DNA from: Thermomonospora catenispora
GTDB lineage: Bacteria > Actinomycetota > Actinomycetes > Streptosporangiales > Streptosporangiaceae
Direction of reading: 5' to 3'
DNA: 64,000 nt
Assembly (NCBI RefSeq): GCF_006363815.1
Contig: NZ_RRYT01000015.1
Span: forward strand, 68,275 to 132,274
Positions 16,143 through 23,643 of the stretch are shown here, piece by piece (the first letter of the stretch is position 1; the number at the start of each line of letters is the position of its first letter). A model generated the notes under the pieces. It was not told where the DNA came from. It made no database searches and saw only the letters and a list, made by a program, of their open reading frames with translations. Position numbers and translations under genes: made by a program.

Positions 16143-16487
16143 ATGAGGCCGGACTCGCTGCGCGGGCATATCGACGCCCTGATCCTGGCGGTGCTCGAGG
16201 ACAGGCCGCTGCACGGATACGCGATCATGGAGGAGCTCGCGAAGCTCAGCTCGGGCGCCATCGATCTGCCGACCGGCACTCTCTACCCCGCGCTGCGCCG
16301 TCTGGAGCGGCTCGGCTATCTGCACAGCACATGGAGCGCGACGGGCGGGCGGCAGCGCCGGACCTACCGGCTGACCGCGGCGGGCAGACGGGCGCTGGCC
16401 GATGAACGCAGCGAATGGCGAACGTTCTCCTCGACCATCAGCGCCGTGCTGGGAACGACGCCCGATCGCGCCGCCGACCGCGCCTAG
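16143..16487 (+). CDS. PadR-family transcriptional regulator
   Basis: A 114-residue winged-helix repressor with the PadR signature (LHGYAIMEEL, then LPTGTLYPALRRLERLGYL, residues ~20-60) and a short C-terminal dimerisation helix. A TAGACT hexamer lies 6 bases before the ATG, so the mRNA is probably leaderless. It precedes a two-component system and ABC exporter in the same direction. PadR proteins often control such exporters, so it may add a second input. Confidence 0.87.
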   Translation: MRPDSLRGHIDALILAVLEDRPLHGYAIMEELAKLSSGAIDLPTGTLYPALRRLERLGYLHSTWSATGGRQRRTYRLTAAGRRALADERSEWRTFSSTISAVLGTTPDRAADRA

Positions 16488-16592
16488 ACCGTTCCCGGCG
16501 CCGCCCCGCCCGCCGCGCGGTAGACGAAAGTCGACGCCCGCCTCGACCGGTGGACGCTGCCGCGGTCCGGCGGTCGGCCGTACCGTGGACGG

Positions 16593-17744
16593 GTGCCACG
16601 ACGATCGCTACGGGAGTGGACCCGTGACCTGGCGCTGGTGGCCTTCGGAACGGCGGTGGCCGGATTCTTCATCGTCGTCACCCGCACCGATCCCTCGGTC
16701 CGGCAGGACGCGCCGCCGCTGTGGTTCGAGACGGCCGTCTGCGCCCTGCTGGCGGCGCTGACGCCGACGCTGCGGCGACGGGCGCCCGTCGCCCTGGCGG
16801 TGACGTGCCAGGCGGGGAGCATCGTGGCGGCGGGCGGAGTGGGGTTCTCCGCCGCGGCCGTGCTCAACCTGGCCGTCCGCCGGTCCTGGCGGGTCAGCAT
16901 CACGGTCGCCTCCGTCCACCTGCTGCTGATCGCCGTGATCTGGACGCTGGCGGGCGAGAGCGGCCGCGACTACTGGGAGGGCCTGGTCACGATCGCCCTG
17001 CTGCACACCACGCTGGTCACGGTCGGGCTGCTGGTCCGCTCGCAGCGGCAGCTGCTGCTGGCCGCGCAGGAGCGGGCCCGCCAGGCCGAGGAGCGGCAGC
17101 GGCTGCGCATCGAGGAGGCCCGCCACCACGAGCGGGAGCGGCTGGCCCGGGAGATGCACGACGTGCTGGCCCACCGGATCTCGCTGCTGGCTCTGCACGC
17201 CGGGGCGCTGGAGTACCGCGGCAACCTGCCCGAGGAGGAGATGCGCCTGGCCCGGGCGATCCGGCAATGCGCCCACGACGCGCTGGAGGACCTGCGGGAG
17301 GTGATCGGGATGCTCCGCGACGATCCCGCGCACGGCGGTGAGCGCCCCCAGCCCACCCTGACCGACCTGCCCGACCTCATCGAGCAGTCCCGACAGGCGG
17401 GGACCCGCGTCACGCTGGAGGAGCGGGTGCCCGATCCGCCGTCGATCCCCGCCCGGATCGGCCGGCACGCCTATCGGATCGTTCAAGAGGCGCTGACCAA
17501 CGCCCGCAAGCACGCACCCGGCGCGCCCGTCCGCGTCACGGTGACGGAGATCCCCGGAGACGGGCTGACCATCGAGGTCGCCAACCCGCTGCCGGCCGGC
17601 GGCGCCCCGGCGGCCCTGCCCGGCGCCGGGGCCGGGCTGATCGGGCTGCGGGAACGGGTCGACATCGTCGGCGGGCGGTTGGAGCACGGCCCCACCCCCG
17701 AGGGGGATTTCCGCTTGTACGCCTGGCTACCGTTGCCACAGTGA
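16593..17744 (+). CDS. Two-component sensor histidine kinase (HisKA_3/NarL type)
   Basis: A 383-residue membrane kinase. About four hydrophobic segments lie within residues 12-150, followed by a coiled coil (~150-180), the HisKA_3 phosphoacceptor LAREMHDVLAHRIS (His ~189) and an HATPase with VQEALTNARKHAPG (N-box) and GLIGLRERV. It autophosphorylates and passes the phosphate to the adjacent regulator, with which it overlaps by 4 bases. GTG 16593 is preceded by TACCGT six bases upstream, a leaderless arrangement. The signal is unknown; the downstream ABC exporter suggests envelope stress or a toxic compound. Confidence 0.9.
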   Translation: MPRRSLREWTRDLALVAFGTAVAGFFIVVTRTDPSVRQDAPPLWFETAVCALLAALTPTLRRRAPVALAVTCQAGSIVAAGGVGFSAAAVLNLAVRRSWRVSITVASVHLLLIAVIWTLAGESGRDYWEGLVTIALLHTTLVTVGLLVRSQRQLLLAAQERARQAEERQRLRIEEARHHERERLAREMHDVLAHRISLLALHAGALEYRGNLPEEEMRLARAIRQCAHDALEDLREVIGMLRDDPAHGGERPQPTLTDLPDLIEQSRQAGTRVTLEERVPDPPSIPARIGRHAYRIVQEALTNARKHAPGAPVRVTVTEIPGDGLTIEVANPLPAGGAPAALPGAGAGLIGLRERVDIVGGRLEHGPTPEGDFRLYAWLPLPQ

Positions 17745-18412
17745 GCACACCCGCACGGATTCTGATCGTCGACGACGACGCCCTGGTCCGGCTGGGCCTG
17801 TCGATGATGCTGGCCGGGGTCGAGGACCTGGAGGTCGTCGGTGAGGTCGCCGACGGGACCGAGGTGTTCGGAGCGGTCAACGAGCACCGGCCCGACGTGG
17901 TGCTGATGGACATCCGGATGCCGCGGATGGACGGCCTGGCCGCCACCGAACGGCTCAGGGCGCGGCGGGACCCGCCCGAGGTCGTGGTGATGACCACCTT
18001 CGACACCGACGAGCACATCCTCCGGGCGATGCGCGCCGGGGCGTGCGGGTTCCTGCTCAAGCACACCCCGCCCGAGCAGTTCGTGGACGCGATCCGCCGG
18101 GCCGCCGCCGGGGAGCCCATCGTCTCGCCGTCGGTGCTGCGCCGGCTGATGTCGTATGTGGGCGATCTGTCGAACGCGGCCGCCGATCCGCGGCGGGAGC
18201 GGGCCCGCCGCGCGCTGGAACGGCTCAGCCCGAACGAGCTGGCGGTGGCGCGGCTGGTCGGCGAGGGCCTGGCCAACAGCGAGATCGGACGCGAGCTGTC
18301 GATGAGCGTGGCGACCGTGAAGGCGTACGTGTCGCGGCTGCTGACCAAGCTGGAGCTCAACAACCGGGTGCAGATCGCGCTGCTGGTGCACGACGCGGCG
18401 CTGGAGGAGTGA
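17741..18412 (+). CDS. NarL/FixJ-family response regulator
   Basis: A 223-residue regulator. The receiver domain has the acidic pocket VDDD near residues 10-13, phosphoacceptor Asp57 (LMDIRMP) and Lys in FLLKHTP. The C-terminal LuxR-type HTH (~157-215) reads LSPNELAVARLVGEGLANSEIG. The GTG start at 17741 overlaps the kinase stop in a GTGA junction, implying translational coupling. The ABC transporter 166 bases downstream is the obvious target. Confidence 0.92.
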   Translation: MSTPARILIVDDDALVRLGLSMMLAGVEDLEVVGEVADGTEVFGAVNEHRPDVVLMDIRMPRMDGLAATERLRARRDPPEVVVMTTFDTDEHILRAMRAGACGFLLKHTPPEQFVDAIRRAAAGEPIVSPSVLRRLMSYVGDLSNAAADPRRERARRALERLSPNELAVARLVGEGLANSEIGRELSMSVATVKAYVSRLLTKLELNNRVQIALLVHDAALEE

Positions 18413-18578
18413 TCTCTCTCCCGCGCCCTGCGGTCGGTGCGCGCGGGCGGCGCGTCCCGATCTCGGGCCGGGGCGCGGCGGCCGGCGACCGAGGACGATC
18501 GCGGCGTAGACCTCGGTCGCGCGGTGATCGACCGGTGGCCGACGCGGCGGCCGGGCCGGCGCCCGCACGCTGGGCTCC

Positions 18579-19517
18579 ATGATCGAGGTCGATGCGCTCA
18601 CCAAACGCTACGGGGAGGTCGCGGCCGTCGCGGACGTGTCGTTCCGCTGCGAGCCGGGCACCGTCACCGGATTCCTCGGCCCCAACGGGGCCGGCAAGTC
18701 CACCACCTTGCGGATGATCTGCGGGCTCACCCCGCCCACCTCGGGCGCCGCCCGGGTGCTGGGCGTCCCCTACCGGCGGATCGCCAACCCGGGCCGGCAC
18801 GTGGGGGTGATGCTGGACGCCTCCGCGCAGCATCCCGGACGCACCGGCCGGGAGACGCTGCGGCTGGCGGCGCGGCTGCTGGGGGTGGACGCGGGGCGGG
18901 CCGAGGAGATGCTGCGGAGGGTCGGCCTGCCGGAGAACGCCGGCCGGCGGCGGGTCGGCGGCTACTCGCTGGGCATGCGGCAGCGGCTGGGCATCGCCCA
19001 GGCCCTGCTCGGCGACCCGCGCGTGCTGATCCTGGACGAGCCCGCCAACGGGCTGGACCCGGAAGGGATCCACTGGATGCGGACGCTGCTGCGGGACTTC
19101 GCCGACCGGGGCGGCACCGTGCTGCTGTCTTCTCACCTGCTGCGGGAGGTGGAGGCGGTCGCCGACCGGTTCGTGGTCATCGCCCGGGGCCGGGTCGTCG
19201 CCCAGGGCGCCAAGGACGATCTGCTGGCGGCGCGTGCGGAGACGCTGGTGCGCGCACCGGAGCCGGACGCGCTGAGGGCCGCGCTGGCCGCGGCGGGCCT
19301 GCCGGCCCGGCGCGCCGGCCGGGACGGCTTCCGGGTGCGGGCCGACGCCGAGAAGGTCGGACGGGCCGCCGCCGAGGCCGGCGTCGCCCTGCGGGAGCTG
19401 CGGCCCGCCGGCGACGGCGGTCTGGAGGAGCTGTTCCTGTCGCTGACCGCCCCCTCCAAGGACCCCGGGGGGCCGGAGCGCGAGAGGCCCGAGGAGCGCG
19501 AGGAGGACGCCTCATGA
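18579..19517 (+). CDS. ABC transporter ATP-binding protein
   Basis: A 312-residue ATPase of the exporter class. It has Walker A GPNGAGKST (~35-43), signature YSLGMRQRLGIAQAL and Walker B VLILDEPANGLDPEG, followed by a ~90-residue C-terminal extension, as in BcrA/DrrA-like drug and bacteriocin exporters. It overlaps the permease start by 4 bases (ATGA). With the permease it should form an ABC-2-type exporter controlled by the upstream two-component system. Confidence 0.9.
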   Translation: MIEVDALTKRYGEVAAVADVSFRCEPGTVTGFLGPNGAGKSTTLRMICGLTPPTSGAARVLGVPYRRIANPGRHVGVMLDASAQHPGRTGRETLRLAARLLGVDAGRAEEMLRRVGLPENAGRRRVGGYSLGMRQRLGIAQALLGDPRVLILDEPANGLDPEGIHWMRTLLRDFADRGGTVLLSSHLLREVEAVADRFVVIARGRVVAQGAKDDLLAARAETLVRAPEPDALRAALAAAGLPARRAGRDGFRVRADAEKVGRAAAEAGVALRELRPAGDGGLEELFLSLTAPSKDPGGPERERPEEREEDAS

Positions 19518-20284
19518 CCGCCGTCGCCGTGGACCGTCCCGCCGCCCCGTCCCTGCTCGCGCTCACGGCGGTGGAGCTGCGCAAGATGACCGACACCCGG
19601 GCCGGACGCTGGCTGCTGGCGTCCGTCGTGCTGATCGGGGCCGCTCTGGTCGGCGTGGTGCTGTTCGCCGTGCCCCGGGCCGAGCTGACCATGGAGGAGC
19701 TGTTCGGGGCCGCCACGTCGGGGGCGTTCATCCTGCTGCCCGTCGTGGGGGTGCTGTCGGTCGCCTCCGAGTGGTCGCAGCGCACCGCGCTGAGCACGTT
19801 CACCCTCGTGCCCCGGCGGGAACGGGTGGTCGCCGCCAAGCTGGCGGCCGCCTCGGTGCTGACGGCGGTGTTCTGGGCGGTGTCCTCCGCGCTCGCCTGG
19901 GCGGGCCGGGCGCTGGCGGAGGCGCTGGACCGCACCGACGCGGGCTGGGGCCTGCCGCCGCGGCTGGCGGCCTCCGCGCTGCTGCTGATGCTGCTGGGCA
20001 CGCTCGGCGGGGTGGCGTTCGGCATGCTGTTCCCAAGCCCGCCGCTGGCGATCGTGCTGCTGTTCGCGCTGCCGATCGTCTGGGGGATCCTGGGGGAGAC
20101 CGTCTCGGCCCTGAACGACGTCGCCGGATGGCTGGACACCGGCCGGACCGGCGAGCCCTTCATGGACCCCGGCGCGCGGCTCACCGGCGAGGCGTGGGCG
20201 CGGCTGGCCGTCTCCCAGGCGGTGTGGCTTGGGGCGCCGCTGCTGCTGGGTCATCTGCGGGTGGTGCGCCGCGAGGTGACATGA
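19514..20284 (+). CDS. ABC-2-type transporter permease
   Basis: A 256-residue membrane protein with about six hydrophobic helices (around residues 36-58, 72-92, 113-135, 150-172, 178-195, 235-250). Its loop SEWSQRTALSTFTLVPRRERV matches the ABC-2 permease pattern. It is translationally coupled to the ATPase through an ATGA overlap. The exported substrate is unknown. Transcription ends at a perfect hairpin shared with thyX. Confidence 0.85.
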   Translation: MTAVAVDRPAAPSLLALTAVELRKMTDTRAGRWLLASVVLIGAALVGVVLFAVPRAELTMEELFGAATSGAFILLPVVGVLSVASEWSQRTALSTFTLVPRRERVVAAKLAAASVLTAVFWAVSSALAWAGRALAEALDRTDAGWGLPPRLAASALLLMLLGTLGGVAFGMLFPSPPLAIVLLFALPIVWGILGETVSALNDVAGWLDTGRTGEPFMDPGARLTGEAWARLAVSQAVWLGAPLLLGHLRVVRREVT

Positions 20285-20289
20285 ACTCA

Positions 20290-20325
20290 CGGGCCGGGCG
20301 GTCGCACCGCGGACCGCCCGGCCCG
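20290..20325. terminator. Bidirectional terminator between ABC permease and thyX
   Basis: A perfect 14-bp stem (arms 20290-20303 and 20312-20325) with the 8-base loop GCACCGCG sits between two convergent stops. No T-tract. Confidence 0.78.
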
Positions 20326-20335
20326 CCGACGGCGT

Positions 20336-21133
20336 TCAGACCTTGCGCCACTGCGGGATCCAGGCGCCGTCCTCGACGGTGTAGTCGCCGAAGAGGGCGG
20401 GCGCCTCCCGCCGCATCAGCTCGCCGATCTTGCCGAAGATCAGCCGGATCTCCTCCTCGGCCCCCTCGGCGGTGCGGGCCTCGATGGTGTGCCGCAGGGT
20501 CCGCACGTTGGCCGTCCACACCAGCCCGGTGGCCACGCCCTCGGGGGCGAACCGGCGCATGAAGGAGGTCTTGTGCTTCTTCTCCTTGAACGGCACGCCC
20601 TCCTCGTCCAGGCCGAAATGGTCGGCCATCCAAGCCTGGAACTCCTCCATCTGCTCCAGGAGGGCGGTGGCCCGCTTCATCAGCTCGGCGTCCCGGCGGG
20701 CCCACTCGGGGAACCAGAACGGGATGTCCCGCAGGCGGACGAAGCGCAGCGACTCCTGGGAGATGGCCACGCCGGGACGGTGCCGCACCAGCTCATGGGT
20801 GGCGACCCGGCTGACGTTGTGCAGCACGAAGCTGAAGCTGACGTGCTCGAGCACCGACCCGTGCATGCTGCGCAGGATGTTCTGCAGGTACTGGGTCTGG
20901 TCGGTGCGGACCCGGGTGACGTTGGGGTTCAGGCCCGGCTCCCAGGAGCGGTAGCACAGCCGGCCGGCGAACTCGGCGAGGTTCTGCGGATCGTTCAGCT
21001 CGGCGTCGAGCTCGCCGCGGTCCAGCCGCTCCAGCCAGCGCTCGCCGCCCACGTCCCGCAGATACCGCGCGATCTCGTCGTAGTCGAGTTCGGGTCGCGC
21101 GATGAGGAACACCTCGGGTTCGACGCTCTTCAC
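20336..21133 (-). CDS. thyX: FAD-dependent thymidylate synthase
   Basis: A 265-residue ThyX. The signature RHRPGVAISQESLR fits the RHR-x7-S-x-R motif, and the FAD-binding YRSWEPGLN and EHVSFSF segments are present. The enzyme makes dTMP from dUMP using methylenetetrahydrofolate, FAD and NADPH. I chose GTG 21133 because AGGGAG lies upstream and the normal N-terminus begins there; the open frame continues to 21286. It is divergent from the molybdopterin oxidoreductase, 92 bases apart. Confidence 0.93.
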   Translation of the reverse strand: MKSVEPEVFLIARPELDYDEIARYLRDVGGERWLERLDRGELDAELNDPQNLAEFAGRLCYRSWEPGLNPNVTRVRTDQTQYLQNILRSMHGSVLEHVSFSFVLHNVSRVATHELVRHRPGVAISQESLRFVRLRDIPFWFPEWARRDAELMKRATALLEQMEEFQAWMADHFGLDEEGVPFKEKKHKTSFMRRFAPEGVATGLVWTANVRTLRHTIEARTAEGAEEEIRLIFGKIGELMRREAPALFGDYTVEDGAWIPQWRKV

Positions 21134-21225
21134 CTGCTCAGGCTCCCTACCGGTCGTTCGATCCGCCCCTAGCAAACCAGTTCGCCGCCGCCCGCGCGAC
21201 TCGCACCCCGGGTAAGGTCCGTCTC

Positions 21226-23265
21226 GTGGCTGCGGAACTGAAAGTGCTGGGGGCGTGCCCGCTGGACTGCCCCGACACCTGCTCATGGGAGGTCACCGTC
21301 TCCGACGGGCGGGCGGTGCGGCTGCGCGGCAATCGGGACCACCCGTTCACCCGGGGCGCGCTGTGCACCAAGGTGAACCGCTGGCTGGAGCGCGCCGCCG
21401 CCCCCGACCGGATCCTGCATCCGCTGCGCCGGGTGGGCCGCAAGGGCGAGGGCCGCTTCGAGCGGATCACCTGGGACGAGGCGCTGGAGGAGATCGCCGA
21501 CCGGCTGCGGTCGATCATCGACGAGCACGGCGGCGAGGCGATCTGGCCGTACTGGGGCACCGGCACCCTCGGCTGGATCCAGGGCTGCAACGGCCTGGGG
21601 GGACAGCGGTTCTTCAACGTGCTGGGCGCCTCCCGGCACCACATGTCGATCTGCTCGATCGCCGGGTCGCGCGGTCTGGAGTACACGACCGGCACCTCCG
21701 CCGGGATCGACCCGGAGACCTTCGCCCTGGCCAAGCTGATCATCCTGTGGGGCACCAACCCCCTGACCAGCGGCCACCACCTGTGGAAGCCGATCCAGGA
21801 CGCCCGGCGCGACGGCGCGCACGTGGTGGCGATCGACCCGGTCCGCACCCGCACCGCCAGGCAGGCCGACGAGCATCTGGCGCCGCTGCCCGGCACCGAC
21901 GCGGCGCTGGCGCTGGGGCTGATGAACGTCATCGTCGGGCTCGGCCTGGAGGATCGCGACTATCTGGCGGCGCACACGCTGGGCTGGGAGCGCTTCCGCG
22001 CGCGCATCGCCGAGTTCCCGCCGGCGCGGGCGGCGGAGATCACCGGGGTCCCCGAGGCCGACATCGTCGCTCTCGGGGAGCGGATCGGCCGGACCCGGCC
22101 CACCGCCATCCGCGCCACCATGGGCCTGCAGCGGCACGCCGGCGGCGGCGCGACGCTGCGGACGCTGGCCTGCCTGCCGGGGGTGACCGGCGACTGGGCG
22201 CTGCCGGGCGGCGGCCTGTCGTACTCGACCGATGCGCACTTCCCCATCGACACCGCCGCCCTGTTCCGCGAGGACCTGGCGCCCCGGCGGACCCGCAGCC
22301 TGTCGATGACCCGGCTGGGCGAGGGCCTGCTGGAGGTCGACGATCCGCCGGTGAAGGCGTTGTTCGTGATCGCCGCCAACCCGGTCGCCAGCGCCCCGCA
22401 CCAGTCGAAGATCCGGCGCGGCCTGGCCCGCGAGGACCTGTTCACGGTGGTGCTGGAGCAGTTCCCCACCGACACCGCCGACTACGCCGACATCGTGCTG
22501 CCCGCCACGATGCAGCACGAGCACCTCGACCTGCACAACGGCTACGGCCACCTGTACCTGGTGTGGAACGAGCCCGCCGTGGAGCCGCCGGGCGAGTGCC
22601 TGCCCACCACCGAGACGTTCCGCCGCCTGGCCCGCCGGATGGGCCTGCGGGAGCCGAGCCTGTACGACACCGACGAGGAGCTGGCCGAGCAGGCGCTGCG
22701 CACGACCGGCGTCACCGTGGACCTGCTCCGCAAGGAGGGCTTCGCCCGGCTGCCGCTCCCCGACCCGTTCGTGCCGTTCGCCGACGGTTTCCCCACCCCG
22801 TCCGGCCGTCTGGAGTTCGTCTCCGAGCGGGCCGCGGCGGCGGGCCACGACCCGGTCGCCGGCTATGTGCCCGCCGCCGAGGTCGCCGACCCCGAGCGCG
22901 CCGCCCGCTATCCGCTGGCGCTCATCGCGGCGGCCTCCCACCATTCCCTCAACACCGCGTTCGGCAACAATCCCGAACTGCGGCGCCGCGCGGGGGAGTT
23001 CCGGGTGACCCTCCATCCCGCGGACGCCGCGGCCCGCGGCATCGGCGACGGCGACCGGGTCCGCGTCCACAACGACCGCGGCGCCTTCGAGGCCGTCGCC
23101 GCGGTCAGCGACGACGTCCGTCCCGGCGTCGTCGCCACCGTCAAGGGCCGCTGGCCCAAACTGTCCGGGGGCGCGAACGCCAACGTCCTCGTCGCCGAAC
23201 GCGACTCCGACATGGGCGGCGGCGCGGTCTTCCACGACACCCGGGTCCAGGTCACCCGGGTGTAG
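21226..23265 (+). CDS. Molybdopterin-dependent oxidoreductase
   Basis: A 679-residue DMSO-reductase-family protein. Its N-terminus has CPLDCPDTCSW followed by GALCTKV, giving four cysteines in the C-x3-C-x3-C-xn-C spacing for one [4Fe-4S] cluster. The MGD-binding core contains LWGTNPLTSG, and the C-terminal molydopterin dinucleotide-binding domain (~560-679) contains HHSLNTAFGNN. No Tat signal is seen, so it should be cytoplasmic. The substrate is unknown and no partner subunit is adjacent. GTG 21226 lies 7 bases after TAAGGT, a probable leaderless start. Confidence 0.9.
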   Translation: MAAELKVLGACPLDCPDTCSWEVTVSDGRAVRLRGNRDHPFTRGALCTKVNRWLERAAAPDRILHPLRRVGRKGEGRFERITWDEALEEIADRLRSIIDEHGGEAIWPYWGTGTLGWIQGCNGLGGQRFFNVLGASRHHMSICSIAGSRGLEYTTGTSAGIDPETFALAKLIILWGTNPLTSGHHLWKPIQDARRDGAHVVAIDPVRTRTARQADEHLAPLPGTDAALALGLMNVIVGLGLEDRDYLAAHTLGWERFRARIAEFPPARAAEITGVPEADIVALGERIGRTRPTAIRATMGLQRHAGGGATLRTLACLPGVTGDWALPGGGLSYSTDAHFPIDTAALFREDLAPRRTRSLSMTRLGEGLLEVDDPPVKALFVIAANPVASAPHQSKIRRGLAREDLFTVVLEQFPTDTADYADIVLPATMQHEHLDLHNGYGHLYLVWNEPAVEPPGECLPTTETFRRLARRMGLREPSLYDTDEELAEQALRTTGVTVDLLRKEGFARLPLPDPFVPFADGFPTPSGRLEFVSERAAAAGHDPVAGYVPAAEVADPERAARYPLALIAAASHHSLNTAFGNNPELRRRAGEFRVTLHPADAAARGIGDGDRVRVHNDRGAFEAVAAVSDDVRPGVVATVKGRWPKLSGGANANVLVAERDSDMGGGAVFHDTRVQVTRV

Positions 23266-23294
23266 ACACGTGGGCCGGCCGTAGACGCATGGGC

Positions 23295-23334
23295 GGCCCT
23301 CCGGTCCGCGTGGGGTCCACGGGACGGGAGGGCC
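23295..23334. terminator. Terminator hairpin after the molybdopterin oxidoreductase
   Basis: Arms GGCCCTCC and GGAGGGCC, extended by GTCC/GGAC after one mismatch, lie between two convergent genes (stops at 23265 and 23366). Confidence 0.62.
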
Positions 23335-23365
23335 GGCTCAGGACGTCGGGGAGGCCGGCCGCGGG

Positions 23366-23512
23366 TCATCCGAAGATGCTCACGCCTCCGGGGCCGACCA
23401 GCAGCCCGACGACGATGAGGACGATCCCCCACAGGATCTCGCGCCGCGCCACGATGACATAGATCCCGGCGATCACCAGGATCACCGCGAGCAGCCAGAG
23501 CAGGGTGTACAA
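23366..23512 (-). CDS. Small membrane protein with GPGG motif
   Basis: A 48-residue protein of two hydrophobic helices (about 3-20 and 26-39) joined by a short ARREI loop and ending GPGGVSIFG. This matches the widespread actinobacterial GPGG-motif small membrane family, whose function is unknown. The start is a TTG at 23512, supported by AGAGGG seven bases upstream; there is no ATG or GTG in range. It lies after trpE(G) on the same strand, with a 131-base gap. Confidence 0.75.
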   Translation of the reverse strand: MYTLLWLLAVILVIAGIYVIVARREILWGIVLIVVGLLVGPGGVSIFG

Positions 23513-23643
23513 GGCCGTTCCCTCTTTTCTTCGTTTCTCGGGTCCACCCCCGATGCCCGCACCGGCCGACGTCAAACACCTCTCCCGGCCGGCGGCCCGC
23601 GGGTCCTCCGGGGCGCGGCCGGGGCGGGAACGGCCCGCACCGG